A DNA stretch of 64,000 nucleotides. Source: Frigidibacter albus (GTDB taxonomy: Bacteria > Pseudomonadota > Alphaproteobacteria > Rhodobacterales > Rhodobacteraceae). Below, piece after piece: positions 9,286-17,328 of the stretch. The position numbers were made by a program, and so were the translations under genes. The notes under the pieces are model-generated. The model was not told where the DNA came from and did not search any database. It worked only from the letters and a program-made list of their open reading frames with translations. Every line of letters starts with the position of its first letter. The stretch's first letter is position 1. Location of the stretch: NCBI RefSeq assembly GCF_009908165.1, contig NZ_JAAAUC010000015.1, forward strand, positions 1 to 64,000, read 5' to 3'.

Positions 9286-9462
9286 CTATTGCCCTTCCGC
9301 CATGGCGACCGCAGCAGCCTCGTGCCAGGCGGGCAACAGCCGCAGGTCGCCGCGCTGCGCGATGCCTGCCCAAAGCGGCAGCGCCCCGTCGCCGAGCAGG
9401 CCGAACCGGTCGCGGCAAGCTTCGGCCCGCAGCGCCCCTGCGATGAATTCATGGACCTTCAC
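9286..9462 (-). pseudogene. ThDP-dependent enzyme (acetolactate-synthase-like), N-terminal fragment
   Basis: From GTG 9462, behind a GGGGGGAG ribosome site, the minus strand encodes VKVHEFIAGAL, FGLLGDGALPLW and PAWHEAAAVAMAEG before a TAG. This is the opening of thiamine-diphosphate enzymes of the acetolactate synthase/benzoylformate decarboxylase family; the Glu of HEAAAVAMA is the ThDP-activating residue. Only about 58 of some 550 residues remain. The break at about 9286-9292 meets the kinase fragment with no IS between. The gene once diverged from the binding-protein gene at 9675, so it probably belonged to this island. Confidence 0.7.
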
Positions 9463-9547
9463 TGTCTCCCCCCCCTCCCGGGTCTTTTGCCACAGGTCGA
9501 TGGCCGATGCGGGAGGCTATGCGTGGGGGCGGAGATGGTAAAATTAT

Positions 9548-9585
9548 TTAGCTACGTTGACCAACTACACTGCCGACCCTAGATT
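9548..9585 (+). promoter_or_regulatory. promoter with shared operator-like motif, site a
   Basis: TTAGCTACGTTGAC (9548-9561) is the reverse complement of GTCAACGTAGCTAA. Its TTGACC (9557-9562) forms a -35 box with TAGATT (9580-9585) 17 bases on, pointing to the binding-protein gene at 9675. A repressor at the motif would cover the -35 box. Similar motifs lie at 15632, 15725, 28536, 30489 and 53685. Confidence 0.55.
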
Positions 9586-9674
9586 GCGGGTGAGTCTCGC
9601 CCGCATCGGAGGCGGACCCGGAGACGAAAGTTTGAAGGGGGATGCTAACCCCCCTCGACACGGAGGAGGATGGA

Positions 9675-10652
9675 ATGAAGCTGCGGACAGTGTTCGCCGC
9701 GATGGCGCTGACGGTTCTGCCGTTCGCCGCGCAGGCGCAGGATTACCCCAATCGCCCGATCACGATGATCGTGCCCTTCCCGGCGGGCGGTGCCACCGAC
9801 ATCGCGGCCCGCATGGTGGCCCAGAAGATGACGGACATCGGGGGCCAGCCGGTCATCGTGGAAAACCGCGAGGGTGCGGGGGGCATCGTCGGTGCGGTGC
9901 TGGTGCGCGATGCCGATCCGGATGGATACACCATCCTCTTCGCGGCCTCCGGCACCATGATCCTGGCGCCGGTGGTCAATCCCAATGTGGAGCTGGTCCC
10001 GACCGAGGACTTCCGCATGGTGGCCCTGGCGGCGCAGATCGTGCAGTATTTCGTCGGCCCCAAGGAAGGCCCCAAGACTCTTGGCGAACTGGTCGCGGCC
10101 GGCAAGGCCGATCCGGCGCTGCTGACCTTCGGCTCTGCCGGTATGGGCACGCTGTCGCATGTCGCCCCCGCCGCCTTCGCCACCTTTGCCGGAGTCGAGA
10201 TCGAGCATATCCCCTACAAGGGCACCGCGCCCGCGCTTGGCGATGTGATGGGCAACCGTTTGTCGCTTCTGTCGGATTCCGCCAGCGTGATCCGCGGCCC
10301 CGTCACCGAAGGCATGGTCGTGCCGCTGGCCGTGCTGGCCAATGAGCGCACCACCGCCATGCCGGACGTGCCGACCATTGGCGAGGCCGGGTTCGCCGGG
10401 TTCATGGAGCTTTCGGACTGGACCTCGTGGATGGGGGTTCTGGCGCCGAAGGACACCCCGGATGAGGTGGTCGACAAACTGAACGAGATCGTGAACGCAG
10501 CACTGGTCGAGCCGGAGGTGCAGGCCTGGATGGACAATGTAACCTATTTGAACAAGTCCGGCATGACCCCGGCCGAGGCGGATGCCTACCTGGCGGAATC
10601 CGTCGATCAGTGGCGCAAGGTGTTGACCGACCTGGGTCTGGCCGCGCAGTGA
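9675..10652 (+). CDS. TctC/Bug-type tripartite transporter binding protein
   Basis: 325 residues with a Sec signal peptide (MKLRTVFAAMALTVLPFAAQA, cut after AQA) and the Bug-family opening DYPNRPITMIVPFPAGGATD, whose glycine-rich loop binds carboxylates in the periplasm. Further on are VIVENREGAGG and a late DVPTIGEAG. It should deliver a carboxylate, often aromatic or dicarboxylic, to a TctAB membrane pair; none is adjacent and the only one seen is at 54779-56759. ATG 9675 is chosen over 9642 because GGAGGAGG precedes it and the signal peptide begins there. Its 3' end overlaps the convergent dehydrogenase gene by 46 bases. Confidence 0.92.
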   Translation: MKLRTVFAAMALTVLPFAAQAQDYPNRPITMIVPFPAGGATDIAARMVAQKMTDIGGQPVIVENREGAGGIVGAVLVRDADPDGYTILFAASGTMILAPVVNPNVELVPTEDFRMVALAAQIVQYFVGPKEGPKTLGELVAAGKADPALLTFGSAGMGTLSHVAPAAFATFAGVEIEHIPYKGTAPALGDVMGNRLSLLSDSASVIRGPVTEGMVVPLAVLANERTTAMPDVPTIGEAGFAGFMELSDWTSWMGVLAPKDTPDEVVDKLNEIVNAALVEPEVQAWMDNVTYLNKSGMTPAEADAYLAESVDQWRKVLTDLGLAAQ

Positions 10653-11674
10653 TCGCTTTCGGCAACCGGGGCGTCAGACGCTTCGGTTGCCGGCCAGTCT
10701 TCCGCCCTGCTGGGCAGGATCGCGGTGGGTGGGGACAGGTGCCCCGACCTAATCCAGGCCAGAGCCTCGGCGACCGCCCAGTCCACCAGCTGCCGCCGTC
10801 CCTCGACCGTATAGGCCGCGACATGCGGGGTTAGCAGGACACGCGGGGCGCCTGCCAGCGGGCTTTGCTCGGGGTGGGGTTCCGAGGCCACCGTGTCGAT
10901 GGCGACCCCGGCCAGATGGCCCGCCCGCAGCGCAATGGCCAGCGCCTCTTCATCCAGCAGCGCCCCGCGCCCCGAGTTGATCAGCAGTGCGTCCGGCTTC
11001 ATCCGGGCCAAGGCTTCGGCACCGATCAGATGGCGCGTCTCGGGCTCCAGCCGGCAATGCAAGCTGACGATGTCGGCGCATTCTAGAAGATCCTCCAGCC
11101 GGTCCAACCGCTCGATGCCCGCAGGCAGGGCGCGGTCCGACCAAGGATGCCAGACCAGCACCTCTGCCCCGAAGGCGCGGCACAGCTGTGCCACCTGCGC
11201 GCCGATGGAACCATGGCCGATGATTCCGATCCGGCGCGAGCGCAGGCTGTGGCCCCAGAGCTGCGCCCGTGCCCCCCAGTCGCCCCCAAGCGCCACGCTC
11301 TGGGCGCGGGAATAGGTGCGCAAAAGATACAACATCGCGCCCAGCGTCCATTCCGCGACCGAGGGATCACCGCTGACATCGGCCGCTGCCAGCGTCACCC
11401 CCGCCGCGCGCAGGGCGCTGGTGTCGACATTGTCATAACCCGCACCCACCCGGATCACCGCCTGCACCTGCGGGTGGCGCAGCAAAAAGCTTGCATCGAT
11501 GCGTGTCACGGCTCCCGCCATGACCAAGTGCGCAGCACTGCCGGGAAGATGGTCGCCGATGACAGGCCGATGTTGCACCAGGATCTCGGCCACCTCGCTC
11601 ATGGCCACGGCGTCACTGTCGGTGACAAGGATGGCAGGTTCATCGTTGGTCGCAGTGTTCTCAGACTGTCGCAC
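10607..11674 (-). CDS. D-2-hydroxyacid dehydrogenase family (NAD(P)-dependent)
   Basis: 355 residues with the phosphoglycerate/glyoxylate-reductase fold: NAD loop IGIIGHGSIGAQVA (near residue 150), LLINSGRGALLDEEAL, the acid in IDTVASEPHPE, and the catalytic His in LLTPHVAAYT. It would reduce a 2-keto acid or oxidise a D-2-hydroxy acid in the cytoplasm. The start is GTG 11674, two bases after the stop of the preceding gene, so it is the last gene of the minus-strand operon that begins at 15383. The last 40 residues (after PPTAILPSR) are unlike the family and overlap the convergent binding-protein gene, which suggests the original stop was lost. Confidence 0.88.
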   Translation of the reverse strand: MRQSENTATNDEPAILVTDSDAVAMSEVAEILVQHRPVIGDHLPGSAAHLVMAGAVTRIDASFLLRHPQVQAVIRVGAGYDNVDTSALRAAGVTLAAADVSGDPSVAEWTLGAMLYLLRTYSRAQSVALGGDWGARAQLWGHSLRSRRIGIIGHGSIGAQVAQLCRAFGAEVLVWHPWSDRALPAGIERLDRLEDLLECADIVSLHCRLEPETRHLIGAEALARMKPDALLINSGRGALLDEEALAIALRAGHLAGVAIDTVASEPHPEQSPLAGAPRVLLTPHVAAYTVEGRRQLVDWAVAEALAWIRSGHLSPPTAILPSRAEDWPATEASDAPVAESDHCAARPRSVNTLRH

Positions 11675-11676
11675 TG

Positions 11677-12774
11677 TTAGAAGGCCACTTCGCAGGCGTC
11701 GGACAGGATGATTTCCTTCGAGACATGGCTACCCTGACGCGCGCCGCCGCCCCATGGCACCATCACCGTCGAATACAAGCCTGGACCACCGGCGACGAAG
11801 ACCAGAATCCGCTCGGGCGCGCTTATGGCGTGGTGGAAGCGGTCGGGCTCGGTGACCTCCTGGCGTTTGGGGTGGTTCGGCCCGTAGCGCAGATCGAACA
11901 GCGCGCCCGCCGGATGCCCGGCCAGTTCCCACAGGCGCCTCTGGATGTCGGCGCGGGAATGGCCGCTGTCATGCAGCACCTTGGCATGGTCCGGGTTCAG
12001 GCAGACCACTACCGTGCCTTTGGCGCTGCGGCTGTTGTTGTTGCCCACATCGGCTATGGAATACGCCTGCGCGCGCAGGATGCGGTCGGCCGAGGTGGGA
12101 TCGGCATCCGTGACCACGATGACAGAACGCGCCGACCCCACGCAGGCCAAGGTCGCCACGCTCGCCTCCGGATCGAGGCCCAGCGAGACATGCAGCGGAT
12201 CGAAGGGCGAGGCTTCCTCATCTTCGGCCAGGCAGAAGGCGAGCATCGCCGGCTGGCCCAGCAGCGACATGTCGGAAATGCCCGGCCAGGCGCCGCCCAG
12301 ATTGATCAGGCAAAGCCGCAGCGCCCGCCCGATGCACAGATTGGCGCGCTGGCCATGGCCCATGGCGCCGAAGCTGGACGTCACTCCGCAATCATTGTGC
12401 GCCGGGCCGTTCACCATGATCATCGGGGAGACGTGATGGGTTGTGACCCGAACCTCGGTCATGTCCAGCCGGGGGTCGCAGACCGCCTGGACAGCGGCGA
12501 TCAGCACTGGCAGATGTTCGGGGCCGCATCCGGCCATGACCGCGTTGATCGCGACCTTCTCGATGGTGGCCTCGCCCATTGAGGGCGCGATGCGGCCCAG
12601 GACAATGTCGCGGTCGAAACCGGCGATGGCGGCGGCCATCAGCATGTCCCCGCCCCGTTCGGGGGTGGGCAGGATCACGGGCAGGCCATCGGTGCTATGC
12701 TGGCGAAAAAGATCGTCGCGCAGCTTGGCCTCGGCCCCCTGCAGCACGTTTGAGGCCAAGGCATCCATGGTCAT
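11677..12774 (-). CDS. unrecognised protein, partner of the UGSC-motif gene
   Basis: 365 residues, soluble, with no signal peptide. I do not recognise the fold. Visible features: a glycine-rich part (ERGGDMLMAAAIAG), HHVSPMIMVNGPAHNDCG near residue 130, GIGRAL-like CIGRALRLCLINLGG, and VCLNPDHAKVLHDSG near residue 270, where His/Asp/Cys spacing could bind metal. ATG 12774 overlaps the stop of the UGSC gene by ATGA, so the two proteins are probably made and used together. GGGGAGA lies six bases upstream. The position between a dehydrogenase pair and a hydroxyacid dehydrogenase suggests a role in processing an acyl-CoA or its thiol adduct; this is inference. Confidence 0.6.
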   Translation of the reverse strand: MTMDALASNVLQGAEAKLRDDLFRQHSTDGLPVILPTPERGGDMLMAAAIAGFDRDIVLGRIAPSMGEATIEKVAINAVMAGCGPEHLPVLIAAVQAVCDPRLDMTEVRVTTHHVSPMIMVNGPAHNDCGVTSSFGAMGHGQRANLCIGRALRLCLINLGGAWPGISDMSLLGQPAMLAFCLAEDEEASPFDPLHVSLGLDPEASVATLACVGSARSVIVVTDADPTSADRILRAQAYSIADVGNNNSRSAKGTVVVCLNPDHAKVLHDSGHSRADIQRRLWELAGHPAGALFDLRYGPNHPKRQEVTEPDRFHHAISAPERILVFVAGGPGLYSTVMVPWGGGARQGSHVSKEIILSDACEVAF

Positions 12775-13303
12775 CGTGTATCTCCCCGCCAAGCCTTGTC
12801 CAAGTCATCGGCGATCGATTCCGCAATCGCCGCGATGTTGTCGGCCCCGGTGCCCGCCACCGGATGCGGCAGATGCACGCGTGGCACGTCCGGCATGCCG
12901 ACCGAGCGAGCCACCGATTGCCCCGCAGGTCAGAATTTTTCGGACACCAGCGCCGCGGAGGGCAGCCCCGCGCGGGCCAGACTCACTGCATCGCGCACCG
13001 CGCTGGAGGTGCAGCTTCCGCAATGGACCATCGCCGTGACCACCACATCGCAGCTGTCTACGATCTGCCGCACCACCTCGGGCGCGGCCAGGACCAGGGG
13101 TCCTTGCGCTCGAACAGCGTGATCTGCGCGCCGTTCGGCCGGGTCTCCAGCGCCTTGCCCACCGCGCGCAGAAGGTTGGTCGCATCGGGAAACCCGTTCG
13201 ACAGCAGCGCGACCCGCAGCCCCGCCCGGCCGGTGTCGGCAGAGCGGGTATAGGCTTCCACCGGCACGCCGGGTTCGGCACGGGGGGCCAGGATGGTCAG
13301 CAT
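12771..13303 (-). pseudogene. UGSC-family (seleno)protein homologue, frameshift plus in-frame TGA
   Basis: The conserved thiol motif reads MVHCGSCTSSAVRDAVSLA (Cys codons at 13011-13022), with Cys where other members of the UGSC family carry selenocysteine. The N-terminal part from ATG 13303 (MLTILAPRAEPG, ALLSNGFPDATNLL) is in another frame: one base is missing in the GGGG at 13097-13100. After LVSEKF there is an in-frame TGA (12930-12932), then SVARSVGMPDVPRVHLPHPV and IAESIADDLDKAW to the true stop at 12771. The restored length is about 178 residues. GGGAGG precedes the ATG. Both ends are well preserved, so the damage is recent or an assembly fault. Confidence 0.75.
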
Positions 13304-13314
13304 CTCCGCCTCCC

Positions 13315-14244
13315 TCACGCGGGCCACAGCATGTCGGCCACCGCGCCGGACTGCGCGGATAGGCCGCCCAGTTCGGCCTGCAGCACCCGCATCCGGTAGC
13401 CCCAGTAATGCAGCGGATACTCCATCGTCAGGCCGATGGCACCGTGCAACTGCTGGGTTTCATAGATCAGGCGGCTGCCGATCTCCTGTGCCCAGGTCGC
13501 GGCATGGGCGGCATCCAGCGCATCCCGGCTCCAGGCGGCACGGCGGCACAGCACCCGCAGCCCCTCCAGCATCGTGGCACCTTCGGCCAGCCGGTGTTGC
13601 AGGGCCTGGAACGATCCGATGGCCCGGCCGAACTGGCGCCGGTCCTTCACATAGCCCACGGTCAGATCGAAGGCCGCCTGCGCCGCGCCCAGCATCTCGA
13701 CCGCGATTGCCAGCCGGTGCCAGAGCAGCAGATCCTGCGGCGTCACCCCCGTCACCGTCACGGCGCGGGCGCGGGCGGCGGGGGCCAGCAGGGCGAAGGG
13801 ATAGGCATATTCGCTGGTGATCGGGGTCACATCCTCTGGCTCCGCGACAACGGTCGCCACCGCCCCGTCCCGTTCCAGGATGACCCTTGCGCCCGGTTCG
13901 AGGAAGCGGATTGCGGCTTCGGGGTTGCGGGGGGCCAGCACCGTCACCGCAGCTTCCGGTGGCAGGCCCAGTCCCGGCGCGACCATGGCGTTGGCCGCCA
14001 CCTCCAGCGCCACGGGGAGGCGGCAGGCGCCTTCCACCAGGATCAGCGCGCCCAGAGCGCCGATTTCCTCCTGCGCGGCGACCTCGAGATAGCCGTTTTC
14101 CACCAGATCCCGGCGCAGGGCCGTCCCGGGCAGCCAGGGCTGCGCTTCGCCTACCGGAATGGCGCGATGCGGCTCGAACATCCGGTCCAGGGCATCGGCA
14201 AGGGTGGTGTGGTCTTCGCTGAATTGCAGGTCCATCCCCGTCAC
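13315..14244 (-). CDS. acyl-CoA dehydrogenase, small subunit of a pair
   Basis: 309 residues, short for the family because the central beta domain is reduced. The C-terminal helical domain is clear: DRRQFGRAIGSFQALQH (near residue 213) and QLHGAIGLTMEYPLHYWG. The conserved GFSEP acyl-binding strand and the catalytic Glu region are absent, as in the non-catalytic partner of heteromeric dehydrogenases such as the steroid-side-chain enzymes of actinobacteria (family knowledge). GTG 14244 overlaps the stop of the large-subunit gene, which fits equal production; an ATG at 14235 is possible. It would form an alpha2beta2 flavoenzyme with 14241-15383. Confidence 0.88.
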   Translation of the reverse strand: MTGMDLQFSEDHTTLADALDRMFEPHRAIPVGEAQPWLPGTALRRDLVENGYLEVAAQEEIGALGALILVEGACRLPVALEVAANAMVAPGLGLPPEAAVTVLAPRNPEAAIRFLEPGARVILERDGAVATVVAEPEDVTPITSEYAYPFALLAPAARARAVTVTGVTPQDLLLWHRLAIAVEMLGAAQAAFDLTVGYVKDRRQFGRAIGSFQALQHRLAEGATMLEGLRVLCRRAAWSRDALDAAHAATWAQEIGSRLIYETQQLHGAIGLTMEYPLHYWGYRMRVLQAELGGLSAQSGAVADMLWPA

Positions 14245-15383
14245 TCCTTCGGCAGGCCAAGCATGTTGCGGGCGATCAGGTTCAGCTGAACCTCGGCGGT
14301 GCCCGAGGCCACCCCGGTCGAGCCGGTGCGGCGATAGGCGGCGGACATGGCGGGGCTGACGTTACGGATCAGCTCGTCCCCCAGGTAGTCGCCCAGGAAA
14401 TCCGCCACCATCTTGTCGGCCATCACCATGGAATAGCGCGTGGTGCTGGTCGCGGCGGTGGGGGGCAGGCCCTTCACGCGTCCGTCGATGATCTGATAGG
14501 CCTGAAGCCGCGCCGCCTCGCAGGCGACACGGGCGCGGGCGGCGCGGGTGCGCACCGCGCTGTCGGAAAACCGCCCTTGGGCCTGCAACAGCGCCACCGC
14601 CTCTTCCAGCCCGCGGATGGTCAGCGTGTAACGCGGCGCGCCGACGCGTTCGTTGTGCATGACGGCCTGCACCACATCCCAGCCGGTGCCGACCTCGCCC
14701 AGAATATCCTCGGGCCCGGCCTCGACCTCATCGAAGAAGACCTCGTGGAAGGCACGAGCGCCCTGGAAGCCCTTGATGACATTGACCTGGATGCCGGGGC
14801 GGTCCATCGGCAGGATTAAGACGGTGATCGCCTTGCGCCCTTCGCCGGTTCGGGCCAGCACTATACAGTAATCGGCGAAGCTGGCGGCAGAAGTCCAGAT
14901 CTTCTGCCCGTTGATCCGGTAGCGGCCATTCTCCAGCTTGGCCGAGGTGCGCAGCGAGGCCAGGTCAGACCCGGCGTTCGGTTCGGAAAAACCCTGGCAG
15001 TAGAACAGTTTGCCTTCCGCGATGCGGGGCAGGTGTTCGGCCTTCTGCGCCTCGGTCCCGAACTTGATCAGCGCCGGACCGGCCCAGTTCACGCTCATGT
15101 ATTGATAGCTGCGCGGTTCGCCCGCCTCGAACATCTCTTCGTTCAGGATCCAGTGGTGCCAGGCATCGGCGCCTTGCCCGCCGTATTCCTTAGGCCAATG
15201 CGGCACCAGAAGGCCGGCCGCCGCCAGTTTGGGGCAGAAATCCCGCGCGAAGTCGGTGGTGTAGTAGCCGCCCGCATCGAAATTCCCCGAAGCGCCCGGC
15301 CAGTCCTGCGGCAGATGCGCGGCCAGAAAGTCCCGCACCTTTGTGCGGAACGCCTCATGCTCCGCTGTCCAGGCAAAATCCAT
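14241..15383 (-). CDS. acyl-CoA dehydrogenase, large subunit of a pair
   Basis: 380 residues with the full three-domain layout: WPKEYGGQGADAWHH near 70, the flavin/acyl signature GFSEPNAGSDLASL near 125, GQKIWTSAA near 160, and NERVGAPR near 245 whose Glu aligns with the base used by isovaleryl-CoA-type enzymes. The end reads SGTAEVQLNLIARNMLGLP. ATG 15383 has GGAGAGA upstream and is preferred to the longer frame to 15455. It is first in a minus-strand operon (large, small, UGSC, partner, hydroxyacid dehydrogenase) and faces a 400-base divergent promoter region. Confidence 0.92.
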   Translation of the reverse strand: MDFAWTAEHEAFRTKVRDFLAAHLPQDWPGASGNFDAGGYYTTDFARDFCPKLAAAGLLVPHWPKEYGGQGADAWHHWILNEEMFEAGEPRSYQYMSVNWAGPALIKFGTEAQKAEHLPRIAEGKLFYCQGFSEPNAGSDLASLRTSAKLENGRYRINGQKIWTSAASFADYCIVLARTGEGRKAITVLILPMDRPGIQVNVIKGFQGARAFHEVFFDEVEAGPEDILGEVGTGWDVVQAVMHNERVGAPRYTLTIRGLEEAVALLQAQGRFSDSAVRTRAARARVACEAARLQAYQIIDGRVKGLPPTAATSTTRYSMVMADKMVADFLGDYLGDELIRNVSPAMSAAYRRTGSTGVASGTAEVQLNLIARNMLGLPKE

Positions 15384-15631
15384 ACAGGTCTCTCCGTTCC
15401 TTGATGCGGCCCCGCTGGCCGTTCGGTTGGTTGCAGGGCGATCCGGCGGCCGCAATCATCCGGCTGCCCTGATCCCTTGCGTGATGCCCGCTTCGGCCGA
15501 CCGTCCAGGCCGGTGTCATCGCTTGGCCCGCCATCGACATGAGCAGTCTGAATAACAAAAGGATATGAGGCGCCTCCCCGCGCTGCATACCTGATCCTCC
15601 GCTGCCAACTGTGGAAGTTATAGTTATCCAT

Positions 15632-15645
15632 GTCAACGTAGATAA
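15632..15645 (-). promoter_or_regulatory. shared operator-like motif, site b
   Basis: GTCAACGTAGATAA on the plus strand. On the minus strand TTGACA (15636-15631) would be a -35 box towards the dehydrogenase operon, although no convincing -10 box is seen 17 bases on. The core matches sites a, c, e and f. Confidence 0.5.
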
Positions 15646-15724
15646 TGATGTCACGGGGCGCGTCCGTGCCCCCGTCCACGCCTTCGCAACGGCGCTTACA
15701 AGAGCCACCCCTGTGAGCATTAAG

Positions 15725-15744
15725 ATAACTAAGTTGACTATAAT
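15725..15744 (+). promoter_or_regulatory. shared operator-like motif and TATAAT box, site c
   Basis: ATAACTAAGTTGAC (15725-15738) is the reverse complement of GTCAACTTAGTTAT, and a perfect TATAAT follows at 15739-15744, 42 bases before the ligase start. The -35 region is weak, which would fit an activated or tightly repressed promoter. Confidence 0.5.
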
Positions 15745-15785
15745 GTCGCGCCGTTGCAATCATGCGGCGGGAGCAAGGGGGGAGC

Positions 15786-17306
15786 ATGATGCTGATTGGC
15801 GAGAAGATCCGTCAGTCTCTGGCGCAGGGACCGGCCGTCGAGGCGATGAAATTCGGGGACCGCTGGCTAAGCTGGGGCGATCTGGCCGGGATGGCGGCAG
15901 AGATCGACCGGATCCTGACCGCGGCAGGCCTTGGGCCGGGCGCGCGGATCGGCATCGCGGGGCGCAACCGGCCTTCGCATTTCACGGCGATGTTCGGACT
16001 TCTGGCCGCCGGTCGGGCGGTCATCTTGCTGAACCCCTTCATCGCGCCCGCCCGCCTGGCCGAGCAGGTCGCGGCGCTGCGCCTGCCCGCACTGATCGCC
16101 GATGCCGAAGATTGGGCCGCCGGAGCGCTGGACGGCGTGATGGCCCAGCTTTCGGGGCTGGGGATCGTGCTGGAGGAGGGCGCGGCGCAGCCGGTCACGG
16201 CCCGCGCCGGGGCCGAAACCTGGACCCATGGCCCGGCGACCGATGCCTTCGCCCCCGGTCTGGCCATGGAGATGTTCACCAGCGGCACCACCGGAGAGCC
16301 CAAGCGCATCGCCTACAGCGTCGAAGCGCTGACGCAGTGCATCGAGGGCAATGCGCTTTGGGCCGAACGGATGGGCGAGGCTCCGGCCTCGAACGCCATG
16401 GAAGCCGCGCTGATCATGTATGCGCCATTCGTGCATATCTCGGGCCTCTGCACCTCGTTGCAGATGGCAAGCGAGGGGCGGCGGCTGATTTGTCTAGAGA
16501 AATTCACCCCCGAGGGCTGGCTGGCCGCCGCGCGCGAGGCCCGGCTGTGGATGGGGCCGCTGCCCCCGGCCATGTTGCGGATGTTCATGGAGCTGAACGT
16601 CCCGCCCGAGGATCTGTCCTTTCTGCGCAGCGTCCGTTCGGGCGGCGCGGCGCTGGACGCCGAAACCCGCGACGGGTTCGTTGCCCGCTATGGCGCGCCG
16701 GTGCTGCCGGTCTATGGCGCCACCGAATATGGCGGCCCGATCGCGGGCTGGTGGCTGGAGGATTACCGCAGCCTCTGGGCCAAGAAGAACACCAGCACCG
16801 GCCGGATCGACCGCAAGATCGCGGATGCGCGGGTGGTGGATGCGACGACGGGCGAGGAACTGCCGCAGGGCGCGCAGGGCGTGCTGGAGGTGAAGGCCTA
16901 TCGCATGGGGCCGGACTGGATGCGCACGACCGACATCGCCAGCATCGACGCCGACGATTTCCTTTATATCCATGGCCGGACCGATGACGCGATCAACCGG
17001 GGCGGGTTCAAGGTGGTGCCCACCGTGGTCGAGGCAGAGCTGCGCCGCCATCCGCTGGTGGGGGATGCGGTGGTGCTGGGACTGGACGATGCGCGTCTGG
17101 GGCAGGTGCCGGTCGCGGTGGTGGAGCCGGGCGCCGGACAGCCGCTGCCGACCGAGGCCGAGGTGATTGAACACGCCCGCGACCGTCTGGTGCGCTATCA
17201 GGTGCCCGCGCGCATCATCGTGCTGCCGCAGATCCCGCGCACGACCATCGGCAAGCCGAACCGGGTGGCGATCCGCGCCCTGTTCGCTCCGGTGTCGGCC
17301 GGCTGA
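15786..17306 (+). CDS. AMP-forming acyl-CoA ligase (ANL superfamily)
   Basis: 506 residues. Adenylation motifs are in order: FTSGTTGEPKRIAYS (P-loop, near 162), PVYGATEYGGP (near 310), TTDIASIDADDFLYIHGRTD (near 380), RGGFKVVPTVVE, and the C-terminal lysine in TTIGKPNRVAI. It makes an acyl-CoA from a carboxylate, ATP and CoA. Its closest relative in the window is the ligase at 56756, which shares the unusual TTDIAS..DAD.FLY.HGR block. ATG 15786 follows a GGGGGGAG site; 15789 is also possible. A crotonase follows in the same operon. The substrate is unknown. Confidence 0.92.
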   Translation: MMLIGEKIRQSLAQGPAVEAMKFGDRWLSWGDLAGMAAEIDRILTAAGLGPGARIGIAGRNRPSHFTAMFGLLAAGRAVILLNPFIAPARLAEQVAALRLPALIADAEDWAAGALDGVMAQLSGLGIVLEEGAAQPVTARAGAETWTHGPATDAFAPGLAMEMFTSGTTGEPKRIAYSVEALTQCIEGNALWAERMGEAPASNAMEAALIMYAPFVHISGLCTSLQMASEGRRLICLEKFTPEGWLAAAREARLWMGPLPPAMLRMFMELNVPPEDLSFLRSVRSGGAALDAETRDGFVARYGAPVLPVYGATEYGGPIAGWWLEDYRSLWAKKNTSTGRIDRKIADARVVDATTGEELPQGAQGVLEVKAYRMGPDWMRTTDIASIDADDFLYIHGRTDDAINRGGFKVVPTVVEAELRRHPLVGDAVVLGLDDARLGQVPVAVVEPGAGQPLPTEAEVIEHARDRLVRYQVPARIIVLPQIPRTTIGKPNRVAIRALFAPVSAG

Positions 17307-17328
17307 CCAGACAAGGGAGGAGACCCGC

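Larger units (their letters stand above)
15384..15785. other. divergent promoter region between dehydrogenase and ligase operons
   Basis: 402 bases without a gene. It is more AT-rich than the surroundings around 15600-15750 and holds two copies of the shared motif in opposite orientation (15632-15645 and 15725-15738), 80 bases apart. The part from 15384 to 15600 is GC-rich leader for the minus-strand operon in which I see no other structure. Confidence 0.6.

Noticed and set aside
12930-12932. In-frame TGA in the UGSC gene read as selenocysteine
   Set aside because: The family's Sec lies in the UGSC motif, which here is CGSC at 13011-13022. The TGA is about 27 codons further on, and I see no stem-loop of SECIS type right after it.
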